Shown here: positions 1 to 12,628 of the stretch, piece after piece
Layout: every line of letters begins with the position of its first letter
How positions within the stretch are numbered: position 1 is the stretch's first letter
From: Adineta steineri
Taxonomy: Eukaryota > Rotifera > Eurotatoria > Adinetida > Adinetidae
NCBI GenBank assembly: GCA_905250115.1
Contig: CAJNOI010000106.1
Location: 124,001-188,000, forward strand
Direction of reading: 5' to 3'
Length of the DNA stretch: 64,000 bases
Notes under the pieces: model-generated
Told to the model about the DNA's origin: nothing
Databases searched by the model: none
Seen by the model: the letters and a program-made list of their open reading frames with translations, nothing else
Made by a program: the position numbers and the translations under genes

Positions 1-1098
1 CCTTAATACTTTTTATAATGTCTTAATAATTAATTACGTCACCTATACTTTCTTCATATATACACTTTTTCAAATAAAAATTGTCTGAAAAACGTACCGT
101 AGTTTAAGGTAGTTAATTTTCCAAAATATAATTACAAAATTAATTTTAAGACTGATAATAATTTTAAGTAAAATCTACTTTTAATTCATTTTCCTATTAA
201 TAAATAAAGTGAAAGAAAGAGAATCAATTAAATGTTAATGTTGTGTTACAGATGTTGGCTCTTACTTTCTTATGTATGACACTTAAGTCATCGAAACATC
301 GAATAGTTTCCTATTGATCATAGTCTTATATTCATTATCATATATTTAAAAAAATTTACTAAAAAATAATTAGTTTTATTTAAAATGTTAAATATAGATT
401 CGCCTGAAAAGCGTCAAACTGTAGTATAAAGAAGCGATTTGCACTTGAACAGTGTCTAACCCTAATTTAAAAAGAGAAGTTATCGTCACCAAAATATGTT
501 GTTGCTTTAATTGGTATTTAAAGAAACAGAATTGACCATAAGAAAAAAACTATCAAGTAACAGTGTTAATGATGATGATGCTATAATTAGATTATTATAA
601 GATAACGAAATTGTTATTGATATTGATATAACTCATTATCTTCTGAATTAAATCTGAATTTTATTATATCAAATAAATATTTCAAAAAAAACTACCTAAA
701 ACTTTAGAAACTAAACTATGTTTTACTCAGTTGTCATATTATTTTTAGCGTTCTAGTTGAAAACAATCATGCCAGAAACTTATCAGCTTTTTAATCACAA
801 TTATTATCCTTATCATTACCACTAGACTTCATATATCTATACTATATATAATATTCTATCTGCAAAAAAGTTTGAAAGGATTTGACATTGAAGGTTAATA
901 AGTGCTTTTCAGATTATATATTTTTACTCTGTATTGGAAAACAGACTAACGTAATGACCCTTGAACGAACACAAGTCAATCAACACTTTTAACTTCGAAA
1001 ATATAATATTTTTAAATAACACTCATGTCTCTCTTATCTAACTGATCGGTATCAATAAAAATAATCATATATATATAATAAATAGGAAAAAGACATAC
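1..1098. other. AT-rich stretch downstream of the last NRPS condensation domain
   Basis: No coding exon, RNA gene or repeat can be supported here. The preceding NRPS exon ends at a good phase-1 donor (GTATGT on the minus strand at 1093-1098), so the stretch may be an intron leading to exons outside the window. No adenylation, thioesterase or reductase motif was seen on the minus strand. Confidence 0.6.
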
Positions 1099-4000
1099 CT
1101 TCATTCGTCACATTTGATTGACGGTAAAAAGCTACGTGTTGTATTTCATTCATTTCATCTGGTAAGATAAGAGTAAGTTTGGCAATAGGTGCAGTTACTA
1201 AATCAGTCTGATTAACGTTGAAATTCATTGAAAAAAGTTGTTCGAAAAGATATTTAAATCTTTGTATCATTTTTGTGACTGTCGTGTCTTCAAATAGATC
1301 ACGTGAACAAATAAAACGACATGACAACATGTTGTCATCCGACATTGGATTGTAAATAAATCTTAACGTAAAATCAAATTTAGCCACTTCCGAAGACTGT
1401 TTTAATGATACTGATTGTAAACTAACATCACCGAAAGTAAATTGATCGTTAACTGAAGATTCAGTAATGAAATCAAAAGCTGTTTGAAGAAAAGGAGCAG
1501 TTGATTGATCAAGATGAAAATCACGAAGAATATGTTGAAGTGGATAATGAGAATGTTCAAGAATTAATAAACATTTTTCTTGCACATATTTAACAAGATC
1601 ATCAAATGACCATCGTGGGTCAAGTTGAGCACGATATGGTAATGTCGAAACAAACATTCCCATCATGTTCTGTAGTTCAGGTCTGTATCGATTAGCATTA
1701 ACGCATGAAATACATAAATCAGTTTGACTATATATTAACTTGAATAAAAATGTATAGAATGTAGCCAGTCCGAGCTGAAATGGTGTCACATGATGCAAAG
1801 AAGCATAATTAAGAAATGATGATGATATTTCTCTGTCGAAAGTGATGTGAACAGTAGAAGCGAAACCAGATCGTTGCTCATTAGATAAACACTGTTGATC
1901 AATTGGTAATGACAATCGATGTTCGAAATTACATCCTTCGAATTGCAAGCGCCAAAATTCACGTGACAACATCATGTCGATTAAACGTTCATGCACAGCA
2001 TAATCAATATATTGCAATGATACTTCGTCTTCTGCCCATTTTGTATTATTGTTATAAGCATAGCATAGATCATTAAAAAGAAATTGACGAGACGATCGAT
2101 CAGTTGCTACATGATGAAATGCTAATATAAGAATATCAGAATTTGTAATATGTTCATTTTTATTAGTTTCATTAGACATTATCTGTTGTCGCAGTATTTG
2201 ACAGTGAAAAACACGACCAATTGATAAATCGAAGAGAGTAGGATTGATGGTTATTTGATGAATAATGTTTTGAAGATCATTTTCATTGTGAAATGTTTGA
2301 TCGGTAGCCAATGTGAATTTTTGATGCATGTCAGTAATCTGCTGTTGTAGAGTGCTGTCATCACTATTGAAATTGAGAGAAGTCTGTAATATTTTATGTT
2401 TATTCAAAACATATCGAAGAGCTTGTAATAGACGATGCACTAATATAGATCCTTGAATAACTTGTAAGATACTCAGTTCATTATAAATAGCAATTTTCCG
2501 AGAGAAACGTACTTGTTCATCAAGAAAAATACGTTCTTGAGCAAAAGATGCAATACCTAAAAAATTTATAATAAATAATTTTAGTTTCTTTCAAAAAGGA
2601 TGTTAGAAATTCTTACCTTGATTAATATGTAACGCATACCATTTTGTTGACTTTGTATGATTAATTGTGGCAGGTTGAAGTAATTGTGAATGTTGAACAA
2701 TAGTTGGTTGTTGTAGAAATAGACCAATAGTGAGTTCACGAGTATCAAAATCAAACAATGATTGATAGCGATGATAGATTTCAATAAATAAAAGTGAATG
2801 ACCACCAATACTAAAGAAGCTAGCAGTTGTTGAAATCTGCTTTTCAATACTTCGAAGAACTTGGCACCAAGTATCGTGTATGCATCCTTCTAATTCATTT
2901 TGTGAAACATTAGGCTCATTTGATGATGATATATTCAATGATGATAAATTTGGCGGCAGAAGAAGTTTTCGATCTATTTTACCGTTTGGATTCAAAGGTA
3001 ATTTCTCTAGTATAATGAATATTGATGGAACCATATGTGGTGGTAGGTGAGATTGACAATGTTCACGCAATTCTTGTTCATTAACATCAGAACTTTGAAC
3101 ATATGCAACTAAATAATCTTCATTATATTTCATGACAATACAAGCGGATATGGATGTGATGTTAAGTAAACATTGTTCAATTTCACGAAGTTCAATTCGT
3201 TGTCCATGTAGTTTAATTTGATGATCTTTTCGTCCCACATAATGAATCGATCCACTATCATTCATTTGAACAAGATCACCTGTTTTATAGAAAATTTGTT
3301 CATTGATATTGATCAATACTTTTGCTGCTAAGTCATCACGTTCAAAATATCCAACAAAGACACCAACACCTCCGACGAGCAATTCTCCTTCATGTCCAAC
3401 ATAGACATTTTGTGAAAACTTATCTACAATTAAACATCGATAATTGGGAAGTGGTCGACCTATCGGAATGTTCATCTGCTCTTTGTCCAGATCAATTAAG
3501 TGATAAGCACAATTAATCGTTATTTCTGCTGGACCATAATGATTACGAATTTGGCATTTACTTGTGATCAAACTTTTCAATAGACTAACTACTTTCATAT
3601 TGAGAGTTTCTCCTGAAACGAAATTATCAAAAGAAAAGCGTTAATATTTTAATAATTCTGAAAGCAATTACTAACCACCGCTACATAAGGATCGTAAGCA
3701 TTTCACTGCTGATCTATGTTTATTCTCTTTGAGAAAAGTAAATAAGCTATTCAGTAAAGATGGAACACAATGCATAACAGTAACTTGCTTTTGATTAAGT
3801 ACTTCAGCAAGATATTCTAAATCCATATTACCATTTGGTCGAAGCATTACTAATGTACCGCCAGTCATTAATGTACCAATAAGACTTAGAAGATGATTAT
3901 CAAAAGAACATCGAGCCATTTGTATTATAGTGTCACATTTTGACAATACACCGGCATGAACAAACGAATGTATAAACTCAGTAAAATTTCGATGACGTAA

Positions 4001-7000
4001 CTGAACCTATTAAAAAAATACATTAGAACACATGTACGAAGAAAATGATAGTATACGAACTGCTTTCGGAATGCCAGTTGAACCGCTAGTGAAAATTGTG
4101 AAGACAATATTTTCTGGTGTTACAGATACTTTTGAAAGTTTATGTAGATTGATATCAACGTAAATATCAGTCACAGTAATAGCTGTGTCAATATTCATTC
4201 TGACAACATTGATTTCAGATATAGAGTTTGTAAAGAAATGAATCATAACTAGGCGACTGTGTGTTTGATTGAGAAGGGTTTGTAATCGTTGTGGAGGATC
4301 TTGTGGTGATAGCGGACAATAGACACCGCCAACCATAGCAATCGATAATATGCCAATAACCTAAACGAAATACACGACATATTATATAATCGCAAAACAA
4401 AATGTCTTTCGAATATATTTACCATTGCTAAACTACGCTCCACACATTGACACACGATATCACCAGATTTTACATCATAATGGTATAGTAAATAGAGAGA
4501 TATGCATTGAGAATAGTACAGAAGTTCTGCATATGTCAATGACTGTTCATCAAGTTCAACAGCTAGCTTTTGTGGATATTTCATTGCTTGATATATAAAT
4601 TCATGATGAACACAAGTGAGAGGAGATGAAAATGATACTTGTGTATTATTTAATGATTGCATTAGATATTGCTCATTTGATAATGTTAATGATAATTCAT
4701 AGATAGGTTTGTCTGTTTTACTATTAAAAGATGTGAATTGTTGATGTAACATTGTTTGTAATCTTTGTGCAATTATACGGATTGTTTCAGCATTAAATAA
4801 ATCAACGGAAGCATTAATAGTACATGAGATTTCATTTAGATTCAGATCATGTTGAAAACTAAGAATAAAATCAAATTTACTCATTATTTCATCTTCACTA
4901 ATCTTAATTGAATATGGTATTAAACAAAATCGACTATCACCGATCATTATTTCATCTTCCTCATCTCTTCTTATAGATGATATGAATTCAAAGGATGTGT
5001 CGAGAAATACAGGATTTGATATATTAGGATATTGATTGAGAATTCGTTGAAGAGGAAAATATGAATATTTAATGCACTTTATCATAATATCTCGAACGTG
5101 CTTGGTAAGTTTATGAAATGATAAATGACGATCGAGTTGACATCGCAAAGGTATAGCATTCACAAACATTCCAATGATAGATCTAAATTCATCTCTATAT
5201 CGACCATGTGTATTTATTCCGATGCATAAGTCTTTTTCACTATTCGTTAATTTGAATAAAAGCACATAATAAGTAGTAAGTGCAAGATATTCAAGTGATA
5301 TGTTATTTGATGATGCATGCAGAAGAAAGTCATGTGAAAGATCTTGACCAAAATCAAAAGAAATAGATGTTCCACGACCAGTTCGATGTTCATTTGCAAG
5401 ACGATATCGATCATATGGTAATGACAAAGGTTGATCAAGTTTACAATCATGAAGAGCATCAAGCCAAAACATGTTTGCACCAGTCATTGACATTTGTTGT
5501 TCAATAGCAGCATCTATCATATAGTCAAAGAAGGCAATGTATTAGAAAAGAGAAAAATAGAAGTAGTATTTATATTTACAATCGAGATAACGAAGATTCG
5601 TGTTGTCATCATACAATAATTGACCTGTTGCATATGCTTGGTTAAGATCATGATGAAACACTTTCATTGATGGAAAATCAAATAGAGCATGATGAAAGTT
5701 GAAGATAAGTAGATCTTTGTGAGAAAGCAGATGATTTGAAGAGATTTGCTTGTAGTAAACAAGATGACATCGAAAGACAACACCTTGAGCTAGATCAAAA
5801 AGACGAGGATAACCTTTCTCGTCATGTAATATCTCATTCAATTGTTCATCTGTTTCATAAGTAGTTTCGATGATTAAAAACATATCAGTGTAGTTATCTT
5901 TCCGTGTAATAACTCGTTGCATCAGTTGATTCAATTCTGTATCAAAGATAAGTGATGTACGAAGTGAGAGATGCTTGTCAATAGTGAACTGTAGAGCTTG
6001 ATGAAGTTGTTTAACGGATAAGGTATGACCTGATTGAAGGCGATGAACAAATGGCATATTATAGATTGCTACTTGTGGCTTCTCTGGATCGAATCGAATT
6101 CGTTCATCAAGCCAAATACGAGCTTGTGCAAATGATGCTGGTGCTGTAACAGTAAAACTTCAGTATTAGTCTTTACGAGGCAGAATTATTTTGAAAAGAA
6201 TATATCAGTTACAAAGGAAAATACAAATTTCATCGTAGACTTTTAGCAGCATTCATGTTCCTTAAAAGTAGTCTATAGACTTACACACATCATTAACGCG
6301 AACACGCAGTATTAGTTGAGGGTGAAGACTGTAGCTAAATTTAGTAAGTATCTTTCTCACTAACGTTTTCAGTGTATGGCAAAATTCATACTGTCCCCAG
6401 TTTTACCCATATAACAGTGAAAAAAGGCTATATTTCAGTTTCATGATTAATGAAATAAATTGGAAACATGCAGACTCTCTATTTTTAACAAGCTTTCGTC
6501 AAAATTTACAAAACTTAATTAGTTTTATAATACTTTCTCTATACGCAATTATCCAATTCATAATTGGTCGGGTATTCAGTAACGTACTCATTTGTATTCT
6601 AAAATTTTTAATTTATAGAGATCATATCTAGTTCTTTCCTCTTGGTCTTAATCACACTCTCGATGAATTTCGTCAAGTTTGAGCCACACAATGACTCAAT
6701 CTCATGGAACTTAATCGATAATTGATTGTCAATAAATATAAAAATATCTCGAAAACATGTTTTTTATTGAAGTAACAGGTAGGCATCACTGTTTTGATCT
6801 GTTTCTTCGTAAAGTAATTTAAATTTATATCTGATTGATATGGTTAGTTTCGATAAATAGAAGAATATTTAATTTTAGTATTTCAATGTAATCTCTATAA
6901 AAATTTAAATTTAAATCTAGGTGCTCTTTTTTTGAGAATAAAGTATCCTAACTTCTAACATTTATTCTATAAGTTCGATGTTTAAAATATGAATTAATAT

Positions 7001-8756
7001 AGAACTTATTCTATTATTTGACTATTTCTACTTGATTCATTCTTTGTATTCAGTTCCTAATAGGTTAGATTCTTTGCAATATTATTGTCAAAAATTCCAT
7101 TAAAAAAGAACTCTCATATATTAACACATCTACAGAAAGTTCATCGCTCTATCTACTCAAAAATACGAAAAAATAGATAAGCATACCTTCATTTATAATA
7201 GTTGGTAATCTTCGAAAGGTTACTCGTTGCATTTCTTCAATCTCTTCTGGTAAAATAAGTGACAATTTGCTGGTAGGTATATTAAATTGATTATGTACTG
7301 GCTCATCAGTCATTGAGGAACAGAAGAGTTGTGTGAGCATATGTCGAAAACGATTTGCAAGTAGATCAACATCAGCTTGATTTTGGAATATATCGGCCGA
7401 ACAATCGAGAAAACACTCCGTGCTTCGGGAGTGATGATCATGAGCTATTGCAAGAGATAAATCAAACAATGCTGTTCCATTACCATGAGATCGATCTCGA
7501 TCAAAGTAGATGCCAAGAACAGTACCTTCGTCTGTAGTTATCTCCAATTTGTTATTCTGCGTTATAGATGACATCAACGATTCATAATGAAATAATGTTG
7601 AAGGTAATACTTGATGCCCTTGTTGATCATATGACTTAATAATATGCTGGTAAGGTAAACAACCATACTCAAGAATATTACTACTGAGCTGTTGTACCTT
7701 TCGCACTAGATGGTCGAATGGCTTATTCGGCTCAATTTTCATTCGATACGGCGCAAGATTGACGAACATGCCAATCATGTCTTTTGTGTCTTGCACAAAT
7801 CGATTAGCTATGTTACCTGCTACGCATAAGTCGTCATCGTTGATTAACTTGAATAAGAATGCATAATAACAAGCAAGTGATAGCTCAAACATACTGGAAT
7901 TATTTGAGGAAGCACATAACATCATCACATCAACAATATGTTGACTGATAGAAAATGTAGTTGAAAACCCACGACCTGAACGTATCTGTTTGGTATTTGC
8001 TTCGCCAGGCACTAATTGTCGTATTTGACTCCAATCATAACCATCCATAAGACTGGACCAAAACTGACGTGCCTTATTCATTTTTGAGTCCATTCTTGTA
8101 TCGGCTAGCATTGACTGTTCGTATAATGTGAAGTCGATATATTGTGGACTAGATGATACTGGTTGTTGATGATGATCAGTCAAACAAGCTTTTCTAAATG
8201 CTTCGATAAATGGTTTAAGTGAACTATTATCGAATGATATGTGATGAAATGTAATAGCCACAAGATCACCTTCAGATAATCGATGATCATGCTCATCATT
8301 ACTTCGTTGTACTATATGGCATCTAACCACCCTCCCTGATTCAATATCAAAGTGTTTTCCTGTCGATTCATTTGTAAGTAGTCGATCGAGTTGTTCCGAT
8401 GTGCAAATACCACGTGAATGCTGAAATGAATAAATTTCATCGGTAGCAGCCTGAATGTATTGTTCGATTTGATTACTTTGTGAATTAAAACGAACAGCAG
8501 TACGAAGAACACTATGTTGTTCAATTAATGTGAGTAAAATTGAATGAACACGTTCGATCGATAATGAACCTTGTTTGATTATCAATGGTGCCAGAATATT
8601 GTAAACAGACAGATCGGAAGAGTGAAAATAAAGTTGTTCATGAAGCCATATTCGTTGTTGAACAAATGAAGCAACAGCTTCTGTTCGCCCTGAAATCGTG
8701 AGTTTTGGTTCTTTGTGTGCATTTGTTCCTGTTGCTAGTCGCTTACGTGAAAGCAT
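1099..8756 (-). CDS. Nonribosomal peptide synthetase, C-C-A-PCP-C, open at the 3' end
   Basis: Multi-domain peptide synthetase. Seven exons on the minus strand (8756-7187, 6143-5580, 5513-4423, 4360-4061, 4006-3676, 3612-2617, 2556-1099) join in one frame to about 2,100 codons. Three condensation domains begin with SFVQQRIWLHEQL, SFAQARIWLDERI and SFAQERIFLDEQV. Their active-site motifs are HHISFDN, HHALFDF and HHVATDR: the catalytic His and the Asp are kept, the usual final Gly is not. One adenylation domain carries FTSGSTGIPKAV (A3), SFDNHLL (A4), NHYGPAEI (A5), FYKTGDL (A7), GRKDHQIKLHGQRIELREIE (A8) and NPNGKIDRK (A10). One carrier domain has FFSIGGHSLL around the phosphopantetheine serine. 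The first C domain has no A domain after it, only a 1,043-bp intron. Start chosen at the first Met before the first C domain. By family knowledge such genes in rotifers are of microbial origin. Product and substrate are unknown. Confidence 0.85.
6144..7186 (-). other. Unusually long NRPS intron between condensation domains 1 and 2
   Basis: The other introns of this gene are about 50-70 bp; this one is 1,043 bp. Donor GTATGC and acceptor TTACAG join C1 and C2 in phase 1. The short open frames inside it have no recognisable domain. It sits where an A-PCP pair would be expected, so it may mark a lost module. It could also be an intergenic spacer between a C-only gene and a second NRPS gene. Confidence 0.5.
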
Positions 8757-8990
8757 TGTATGATAAAGTAATAAATCAATAAATATCGATAAATAAATAG
8801 TATAAAATAAGAAGCTTAATAAAATCTACAAAATTAAAAAGAAGATAGGAAAAACTAAATAGATAAATCAAAGTATGAAATAAGAACAGTGATCACATCA
8901 TATAAGAGTGATATTCTTACCAAGAGTACAATAAACCAACATACAATCTTCTAACAATACTCCAAAATGTAACAAGAGAGTTGATTGAGT
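8757..8990. other. NRPS upstream region
   Basis: About 230 bp of AT-rich sequence between the NRPS start and the hAT-like element. It presumably holds the promoter, but no convincing TATA box or 5' UTR intron was identified. Confidence 0.3.
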
Positions 8991-8998
8991 AGCCATAA

Positions 8999-10519
8999 CA
9001 GTGGCGGCGGAGCGCAGTAGGCCTGGGTAGGCTGGAGCCTACCCTAGACTGCGAACGGGTAGGCTTGGGTAGGCTCAAAATATGTCCTACGAAAGGCCTG
9101 GGTAGGCTCGATTTCATGAAAAAAAAATTTATTATAGTTTAATTTTCATGCTCTGATAGATGTCTTATTGTTAAAAGATTAGTGCACACTTTCTATACTG
9201 TCAACTTGTGTCCACTGATGTGTTTTTATGGGATTTTGCTGGTGTGACGCCTGTATCTACATCGAATTGTTTGTTTTTTAAACTCCAGAGTTTAATGTTT
9301 GTTTTGAACTTCTGTTTAAAATAAGTTTTGAATTTTAAATGCTCATATATCATTATTCGTTTCGCATACAACCCATATAAAAAGATAGGATAAAAATCAG
9401 ATTAAACTTCATTAAAGAAAGATTAAAAATCGGTTATGATCACACGCTTTTAATGGATTTTAATCAGAAATAACCGAAAAACAAAAATTTCCTTGATTAT
9501 TACGATGCATTGCGATTGTAATCAATTAAAAGTTCACGAAAAAATTTATTATAATTGATAAAAACGGATTTCAATTTGTTCATTTTGTCTCGGGCAAATG
9601 TCAATCAAAATCAATTTTTTGCTCGAACTTCTAATCGATTTTAATTCCAGTTCATTGTAATAATCAAGAAAATTTTGATCTTTTCGATTATTTTTGATTA
9701 AAAATCGATTAAAAGAGTATGATTATTACAGATTTATAAACATTTTTTAGTTGATTTTCTCGTCAAAGTTTTTTAAATAGGAATGCTGGCTAAACAAAGT
9801 CAGATTATGTCTTTTCAAAGTAAAAAACAAAGACTAATAATAGTTCTCAGTATACATTAAGAAAAATTAGATGTACTTGATTTGAAATACATCCGTTCTG
9901 ATTTTATCTTAAAAAAACAGAGCTGAAGGACCTTTTTTGAGCGCGAATAGTTGAATTTTTTCTTCATCTATTTTTTGACTATTTTCAAGCAGTATTTCTA
10001 TGTTACACTTTCAGTTCATGTTTTCGTTCGAAAGAATAAATCATCATGTAGTTATTAAATTCCAACAATAACTAAAGTCAGCAAGAAAAACTAAATGATT
10101 AACAGTTAAAGAGATCATCGTCTAATTTTCTCAGGACTGCAGAATCTTTAGTGAAAATGAAAAATTTCCTCAAACGCAGAAAAATCAATCAGAAATTTCT
10201 CTCAGTATTGAAGTAAACCAAAGGTCTTTTTAAATATTTTAGTTAAATAAATGAAAAGAGAGAAGAGACAACGATATGTTTTAAATATTGTATCCTAATG
10301 AACATATCAGATCATGTACGTATAAAATAATATTTTCATCTAAAAAGTTTCTTTATTATTTTCTCATAGAAAAAATTTCAAAGTCAATACTTTTTCAAAA
10401 ATTTCTTCGAACGCGCGTTCGCGCACAGGAGCATATTCTGCACCCCCGAATGTACTACCCTGAATGATTCGTTTGAAAAACTGAGCCTACCCTAGAATGA
10501 AATCGTTCCGCCGCCTATG
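8999..10519. mobile_element. Non-autonomous hAT-like transposon with 8-bp target duplication
   Basis: The left end reads CAGTGGCGGCGGA. The right end, reverse-complemented, reads CATAGGCGGCGGA (11 of 13 match). The element is flanked by AGCCATAA (8991-8998) and AGCCATGA (10520-10527), an 8-bp direct repeat with one mismatch. An 8-bp duplication and CAG-type ends are typical of hAT elements. Several copies of TGGGTAGGCT or its complement AGCCTACCC lie at 9018-9110 and again near 10480, as expected for subterminal transposase-binding sites. No transposase frame is present in the 1,521 bp, so it must rely on a transposase elsewhere. Confidence 0.75.
9425..9740. repeat. Long imperfect hairpin nested in the hAT-like element
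   Basis: The segment near 9430-9510 matches the reverse complement of about 9650-9735 over roughly 80 positions with scattered mismatches. Both arms contain the core CTTGATTATTAC (one in reverse). The spacer is about 140 bp. It looks like a MITE-style palindrome, either captured by the larger element or part of it. No gene is present. Confidence 0.6.
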
Positions 10520-10527
10520 AGCCATGA

Positions 10528-12240
10528 TATTATATTAAATAATAAAAATAAATATTAATTTAATATTGTTAGTGAGTTGATTAGCTATTATAGATTTTTA
10601 CAAAAAAATATTTATACAACAAATAGCCTATCATCATAAGTAAATGTAGAGTGATACTGATACTATTTCCTATTAATAGAATTTATGAAGGATGTCTTCG
10701 AAATAACAAGTTACTGTAAATTATTGTACATACACTGGTTATAAAATGGTGAAAAAGTCTGACAGCAGGATTTTTCTTATCCTACTCTAAGATAAAGATA
10801 AATGAACTTTTAACTATTCATTTGTTGATTCATATTCTTACAATCTCAAATTGAATACAAAAACACCTTATCATTTCCAGTTTCTATGCTAATAAAGAAA
10901 TTTTATTTTTCTGTATCGAAAAAAACAATTTAATAATTAATATGAAAATAATTTTCATTATGCTTTCTCTATACTTGAACAGTCAATTATTCTGTTTTAA
11001 AGTGCATTTCCAATGAACTAAGTCTATCTTTTATAAAATGTTAAGTTGCTTTAAAAATTCAAACTTCAAATCAAGAAGATTACTATAGAATTTTCACGAA
11101 AAACCTTAGTACTGCAGTTTCATAAATCTTAATAAGAGTTTATATTAGAAAATCATATACAACTAAGATTTTTTGTAAAAACTAGATACAAAAACTTATT
11201 CCTTTTAAAGTTTGATATACATAAGCATAGAAATATAAAATTTGGACTATAACACGCATCATTTAACGAATGAAGTTTATTTTTCATACAGATAAATTGT
11301 TAAAAGAGAAACTCATAAGTTTAGAGTAAGTCGAATGTAATATCAGTATTAGTATTCATCTATTTCTATTTTGTTACCTTTGACAGACTTGCTGTGAGTT
11401 TGAAAATGGTTAACTGTTTCCTTCGTTCACAGACAAACTAAAAAGAATCAGAAGACAAGTGATTTATTTTGTTTAATGAATCAAAAAATATTAGCTGGAG
11501 ATAAACATAAGACTACTTTTTCTGTTCAATTCTATTATAGAAAATAGAAAAGAAGAGTTTATGAAGATCATTGAGTGCTTTCTCATCTCCTTATCTCTGA
11601 AGTTTCGATTGCAATGATTCTGATTTAATATTCTCATCAAAAAATACTAAACTTATTATTGTGTGTCATCAGGGAACGCAAAGTAAACATTATATACTCT
11701 AAATAATAACAAATATTATGTAATAGTCAAAAAGATAAAAGATCATATAAAACAACATAACGATCAATATATATAAATTCTTTTCTGTAATTTATCCCTT
11801 TCAACAGTAGTACAGCATAAATATTCTACTATCTTCATGCTCTCAAAAAAAAAACAATCCATTTACGACAAAACATTTTCTTCTATATTTTATTTTGATA
11901 CATCTATATTATAATATACAAAGTTTCAGTTCAGGAACTTTTATCTGATTGGTCAGACAGAACGGAAAGAAAAATATATACATATATATACATATATACA
12001 TATATGACTAGCCGGCGATGAGCATCTGTCTACATTGTCCTGCTATACTATGCTATTATTATTATCTGCGCATTCATTAAAATAAAATAAACGAATAAGA
12101 TACAATAAAAAATAAAATAAAACATAAGGAAAGAATAAGACATAATAAAATTAAAAATTTATATTAAAATTTACAAGTTTTCTTCGAAAACTTTTTTTCT
12201 TATCCATACTTTTTACATGTATGCCACACCTCACACTTAA
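10528..12240. other. AT-rich intergenic region
   Basis: No exon with convincing splice signals and no RNA gene was seen. A short (TATACA)n-like tract occurs near 11976-12004. Confidence 0.5.
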
Positions 12241-12249
12241 ACTTAAGCA

Positions 12250-12425
12250 TTCAACTATCCACCTGCAAGAAGGTGACAGGGAGGGGACAGTAAACAGGGG
12301 GTATGGGTGAGCGTAGAGCACAGTAAGCATAGAGCACAGGGAGCATGGGTAAGCGTAGGGCACAAGCTACAGGAAGCATGGGTGAGCATAGAACACAGGG
12401 AGATTATGAGTAAGGGGGACAGGAG
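12250..12425. repeat. Degenerate G-rich minisatellite
   Basis: Imperfect repeats of about 20-25 bp related to GAGCATGGGTGAGCGTAGAG, interspersed with CACAGGGAG. Open frames on both strands across it are low-complexity by-products of the repeat. It lies just beyond the 3' truncation point of the TRPM pseudogene. Confidence 0.6.
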
Positions 12426-12628
12426 TGACTGGGCACGTAGACCATCAGTGGCGATGAAGGGAAGAGAGATACAGAAAAAAAATAGTTTAGTACTTGAAAT
12501 GAACAATTGAATTCAACTTTCAAGTTTGACACTACTCGCTTTTTATTGAATCAGTTTTTCTTATAATATGAAATCCTCACTCTTCACAGGGGCCTCTAGT
12601 AATATTATATTCATTAGAAAGATATCTT

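Noticed and set aside
5514-5520. ATG 5520 as a separate NRPS start
   Set aside because: The bases ATGATAG form the splice acceptor; joining after it restores the expected YLDYAAIEQQ sequence.
8999-10519. Retrotransposon or Athena-type element
   Set aside because: No reverse transcriptase or endonuclease frame; the ends and 8-bp repeat fit a DNA transposon.
12255-12510. Frames of 67-83 codons on both strands
   Set aside because: Translation of a G-rich minisatellite; both strands are open because the repeat lacks stop words.
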